Below are positions 59,590-64,000 of a stretch of 64,000 nucleotides of DNA, piece after piece (position 1 is the stretch's first letter; each line of letters opens with the position of its first letter). Below the pieces are notes generated by a model. The model worked only from the letters and a program-made list of their open reading frames with translations. It ran no database searches and was not told where the DNA came from. Source of the DNA: Argopecten irradians. Taxonomy: Eukaryota > Mollusca > Bivalvia > Pectinida > Pectinidae. Where the stretch lies: assembly GCF_041381155.1 (NCBI RefSeq), contig NC_091147.1, forward strand, positions 13,393,030 to 13,457,029. The letters run 5' to 3'. The position numbers were made by a program, and so were the translations under genes.

Positions 59590-61935
59590 AATAGATGTAA
59601 CATGGTGGCCAATTCATCACTAAATGTACTACATGGTGGCCAATTCATTACTAGATTTATGATATGGCGACCAATTCATCACTAGATGTACAACATGAAG
59701 GCATATTTATCAATAGATATATGACATGGCGGCCAATTCATCACTAAATGTACAACATGGCGGCTGATTCATCACTAAATGTACGACATGACGGCCAATT
59801 CATCACTAGATGTACAACATGGCAGCCAATTTATCACTAGATGTACGACATGGTGGCCAATTCATCACTAAATGTACGACATGACGGCCAATTCATCACT
59901 AGATGTACAACATGGCAGTCAATTTATCACTAGATGTACGACATGGTGGCCAATTCATCACTAAATGTACAACATGGCGGCTGATTCATCACTAAATGTA
60001 TGACATGGTGGCCAATTCATCACTAGATGTACAACATGGCAGCCAATTTATCACTAGATGTACGACATGGTGGCCAATTCATCACTAAATGTACAACATG
60101 GCGGCTGATTCATCACTAAATGTATGAAATGGTGGCCAATTCATCACTAGATGTACAACATGGCAGCCAATTTATCACTAGATGTACGACATGGTGGCCA
60201 ATTCATCACTAGATGTACGACATGGTGGCCAATTCATCACTAGATGTACAACATGGCGGCTGATTCATCACTAAATGTACGACATGGTGGCCAATTCATC
60301 ACTAGATGTACGACATGGTGGCCAATTCATCACTAGATGTACAACATGGCGGCTGATTCATCACTAAATGTATGACATGGTGGCCAATTCATCACTAGAT
60401 GTACAACATGGCAGCCAATTTATCACTAGATGTACGACATGGTGGCCAATTCATCACTAAATGTACGACATGACGGCCAATTTATCACTAGATGTACAAC
60501 ATGGCAGCCAATTTATCACTAGATGTACGACATGGTGGCCAATTCATCACTAAATGTACGACATGACGGCCAATTTATCACTAGATGTACAACATGGCAG
60601 CCAATTTATCACTAGATGTACGACATGGTGGCCAATTCATCACTAAATGTATGACATGACGGCCAATTTATCACTAGATGTACAACATGGCAGCCAATTT
60701 ATCACTAGATGTACGACATGGTGGCCAATTCATCACTAGATGTACGACATGACGGCCAATTCATCACTAGATGTACAACATGGCAGCCAATTTATCACTA
60801 GATGTACGACATGGTGGCCAATTCATCACTAAATGTACGACATGACGGCCAATTCATCACTAGATGTACAACATGGCGGCCAATTCATCACTAGATGTAC
60901 GACATGGTGGCCAATTCATCACTAAATGTACAACATGGCTGCTGATTCATCACTAAATGTACGACATGGTGGCCAATTCATCACTAGATGTACGACATGG
61001 TGGCCAATTCATCACTAGATGTACGACATGGTGGCCAATTCATCACTAGATGTACGACATGGTGGCCAATTCATCACTAAATGTACGACATGACGGCCAA
61101 TTTATCACTAGATGTACAACATGGCAGCCAATTTATCACTAGATGTACGACATGGTGGCCAATTCATCACTAAATGTACAACATGGCTGCTGATTCATCA
61201 CTAAATGTACGACATGGTGGCCAATTCATCACTAGATGTACGACATGGTGGCCAATTCATCACTAGATGTACGACATGGTGGCCAATTCATCACTAGATG
61301 TACGACATGGTGGCCAATTCATCACTAAATGTACGACATGACGGCCAATTTATCACTAGATGTACAACATGGCAGCCAATTTATCACTAGATGTACGACA
61401 TGGTGGCCAATTCATCACTAAATGTACAACATGGCTGCTGATTCATCACTAAATGTACGACATGGTGGCCAATTCATCACTAGATGTACGACATGGTGGC
61501 CAATTTATCACTAGATGTACAACATGGCAGCCAATTCATCACTAAATGTACGACATGGTGGCCAATTCATCACTAGATGTACGACATGGTGGCCAATTTA
61601 TCACTAGATGTACAACATGGCAGCCAATTCATCACTAAATGTACGACATGGCAGCCAATTCATCACTAAATGTACGACATGGTGGCCAATTCATCACTAA
61701 ATGTACAACATGGCAGCTGATTCATCACTAAATGTACAACATGATGGCCAATTCCATCACTAGATGTACAACATGATGGCCAATTCCATCACTAGATGTA
61801 CGACATGGCGGCCAATTCATCACTAAATGTACGACATGATGGCCAATTCCATCACTAGATGTACGACATGGCGGCCAATTCATCACTAAATGTACGACAT
61901 GGCCGCCGATTTATCACTTGATGTGCGGCATGGTG
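59590..61935 (+). repeat. 31-bp minisatellite, about 75 copies
   Basis: The unit is CACTAGATGTACGACATGG followed by TGGCCAATTCAT, with variants CTAAATG, ACAACATGGC and GGCTGATTCAT. Variants alternate in higher-order blocks: about 61020-61200 recurs near 61260-61440 (roughly 240 bp). Confidence 0.96.
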
Positions 61936-62099
61936 GCGACACTTTCTATGATATTTACTACAACATTGAATATTGGTCAATTTCCATGGCATTGTGAAGA
62001 GTATTTATAATTAGTTTGCAATAGTTCTGCATTATCACCCAATTCAGTAACATATACATACATATAAATCGCAATAACAGCAAGGCTTGGTCAATCATC

Positions 62100-62290
62100 A
62101 ATGAACTGCAGGTAGCTATCTTAATCAGTAGAGCATCTGGCTAGTGTTTGGATGTCCTGGGTTTGAACCCCACTCTTGCCTCTACATTTTCTCCACTCCT
62201 GTTACATAGGTTATCAAGAAACACTAGTCTACATTCTATTATAATTGGAATACAAGAAATTGATATGCCTGTATGGAAATTCAGATGTTA
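62100..62290 (+). mobile_element. tRNA-derived SINE
   Basis: A-box-like TAGCTATCTTAATCAGTAGAGC-type segment (about 62112-62133) and B box GGGTTTGAACCCC (about 62159-62171) spaced as in a tRNA, followed by a CTCTACATTTTCTCC tail shared with 56638-56800. Confidence 0.7.
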
Positions 62291-64000
62291 AGTGATGGTT
62301 GATATGTGATGTGTATCCTCCCTTGTTTTATTACCAATTGTCTAGATAAGTTGAACAATCTGTAAAGGTCAAATATCCCAAATGAGAACAAATATTGTGA
62401 TTTGTAGCCATTGTATATTGTATTGGCCTTGTATCAGGTTTCACACATTGGGGGCCTGATGGCTTGTGTTGATATGTGAAAGGTTGGCTATCTAACATCA
62501 GGAAGCTGCCAGCCACCATGTTTTACAATAAAACATCAACTCTCAGGGCGCTCTGCCAGCTGGTTGTGTAAAGGAAATACGATACAGGGGACAGATACAT
62601 TGATGGGACATATGAAACAATGGAATAGTCCATTGTATTGTACGAGATTGATCAAATATTGGAATGATTCATTATAAGGATAATTACGTTTTATAGTTGA
62701 CTTGTAGTTGAAATAACAATGACATGGCACATTACCGGGTATTCAATGAGGCGCAGCATATTTCTTTCTCAAACATATGATAAAGTGTGGTCAAAATGGA
62801 GAAAATTATGATGAAAAATTTGGAATTTCATTTATAAAGTGATCTCAGTTAGTGGGCTTTGGATTTATTTTGTCTAATTCCCTATTAACAGCCAGGGTCA
62901 TTTATGGACATGCAGCTGTTTAAGAATGTTGAGAAATGTTGGAGTACCCAGAGTAAAAAGACACTGACTTAGTCAGTACCTGCTAACTGTATGTCCACAC
63001 ACAGTACAGCAGGTTCACAACTTTGATGTGAAACCCAGATGCTTGGGAGATGGTTATATATTGAAACACACTAGCCACTAAGCCACCAGATTTTCAGTCT
63101 ATATTGCAGGTAAATGAAATTGAGACTTTAAAAAGTGTTAGGTGTGCTTTCTGACGAATGAGGGTGCTTATTTGGTCGAGTATGGTATATAAAGTTAATC
63201 AGGATTGCATCAGTTTATAAGTAGGAAATGTCCAAATTAAATTTTACACAAGGTAATCAGGTTTGAAATCCAGGTGTCAATCATAAATAAGCATTTCCTT
63301 TGGTCTCTGTCAACCGTTACTCATTACACATAGATACATGGTTTTAACATGTGATCACTGATTTATAAAAGGTCAAGGTAAACTGCACGAAAGGTGTAAG
63401 GTAACACTTGATTCTAAAGCTTTTAGTGGTTATTAGATCTGATTTGAATTCTGCAGTTTAGTGGGGATTGTTTGTATGAATTAGGTACGTTTGTATTTCA
63501 CCTTGATTAATGTATTTTCACCATGCTATATTTGGGGCCTCCTGGAAAAGCTGAGACCAATCTTTAAGGTTAAATGGCATCACTTTTAGTTTCCTTATTT
63601 AGATGAAGGTTATATTAGTTTATGTTGTTCAAAGTTCTGGTGAAATAAGGAAAATATCCTACAATATTATAAAAGGATTTTTTGATAAATTAGGGAAATG
63701 CAGGGAGAGTCTATAGAGCATACACATGTATCAGTGTATGTATTGGAGTCAAATTACAAAATTTATTTAAGAATGAGACTCTAAAGAATGATGATTACGT
63801 AATGATGATGCTATCTCATCTTAATTACCGAGAGTGAGACTTAAAATTTTACTGGTAAGTAGTTAATTAAAACAATAAATTACATGAATTATAATATACT
63901 GTAAATTACATGAATTATAATATACTGTACATTACATGAATTATAATATACGGTACATAAGATATTATCAGTGAAATATTAGTTTATTTTGTAGTCATAT
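62291..64000. other. Non-coding right edge
   Basis: No exon recognised. ATTACATGAATTATAATATACTG is repeated three times with a period of about 29 at 63875-63955. It may be an intron of the gene proposed at 55276. Confidence 0.4.
63015..63100 (-). mobile_element. tRNA-derived SINE head, minus strand
   Basis: On the minus strand GGTGGCTTAGTGGCTAG (A box) and CATCTGGGTTTCACATC (degraded B box) are spaced as in a tRNA. It does not fold into a sound tRNA, so a SINE is preferred over a functional gene. Confidence 0.5.

Noticed and set aside
62100..62290. Functional tRNA gene
   Set aside because: A and B boxes are present, but the stems do not pair as a full cloverleaf and the tail matches another SINE copy.

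Overview
This window is animal nuclear DNA. The genes have many short exons with GT/AG boundaries and long AT-rich introns, and the DNA between exons is full of minisatellites, foldback (MITE-like) elements and tRNA-derived SINE fragments. A Pearl/Helitron-type element (about 155-bp core units, a GGAC microsatellite and a terminal hairpin) points to a bivalve mollusc. The species cannot be named from sequence alone.

Four protein-coding genes can be spliced by eye. (1) 124-9585, + strand: a PLP-dependent D-cysteine desulfhydrase / ACC-deaminase-like enzyme whose 5' end lies off the left edge or was not resolved. (2) 12200-29642, - strand: a sodium-coupled monocarboxylate transporter-like SLC5 protein in 16 exons; the exon carrying the start codon was not found. 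(3) 32773-37408, - strand: a complete five-exon MPDU1 (dolichol-phosphate-mannose utilisation, PQ-loop protein). (4) 40081-50974, + strand: a complete eight-exon short-chain dehydrogenase closest to cytosolic D-3-hydroxybutyrate dehydrogenase. From about 55.17 kb a TATA box and a short possible first exon may begin another + strand gene that leaves the window. The rest, to 64 kb, is mostly two large tandem arrays and SINE pieces.

A transporter family that carries lactate, butyrate and ketone bodies and a hydroxybutyrate dehydrogenase lie within about 11 kb of each other, but on opposite strands and separated by MPDU1, so a functional link is only suggestive.

The most unusual feature is a recurring pattern. 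At four separate exons in three genes, the DNA spanning an exon's 3' end and its 5' splice site appears to have been tandemly amplified into the following intron. The sites are 1440-1735 (3 copies of about 82 bp), 21478-23400 (a decayed copy series grading into a roughly 19-20-bp minisatellite), 40885-41872 (about 30 copies of 31 bp, the weakest case) and 43178-44036 (about 28 copies of 30 bp, the clearest case). A fifth event at 18694-18830 duplicates a 3' splice site with part of its exon. These introns therefore carry tens of donor-like sequences in the sense orientation of their own transcripts. A second candidate novelty is a 1.77-kb foldback element at 24042-25814 whose core is almost purely G and T on one strand.
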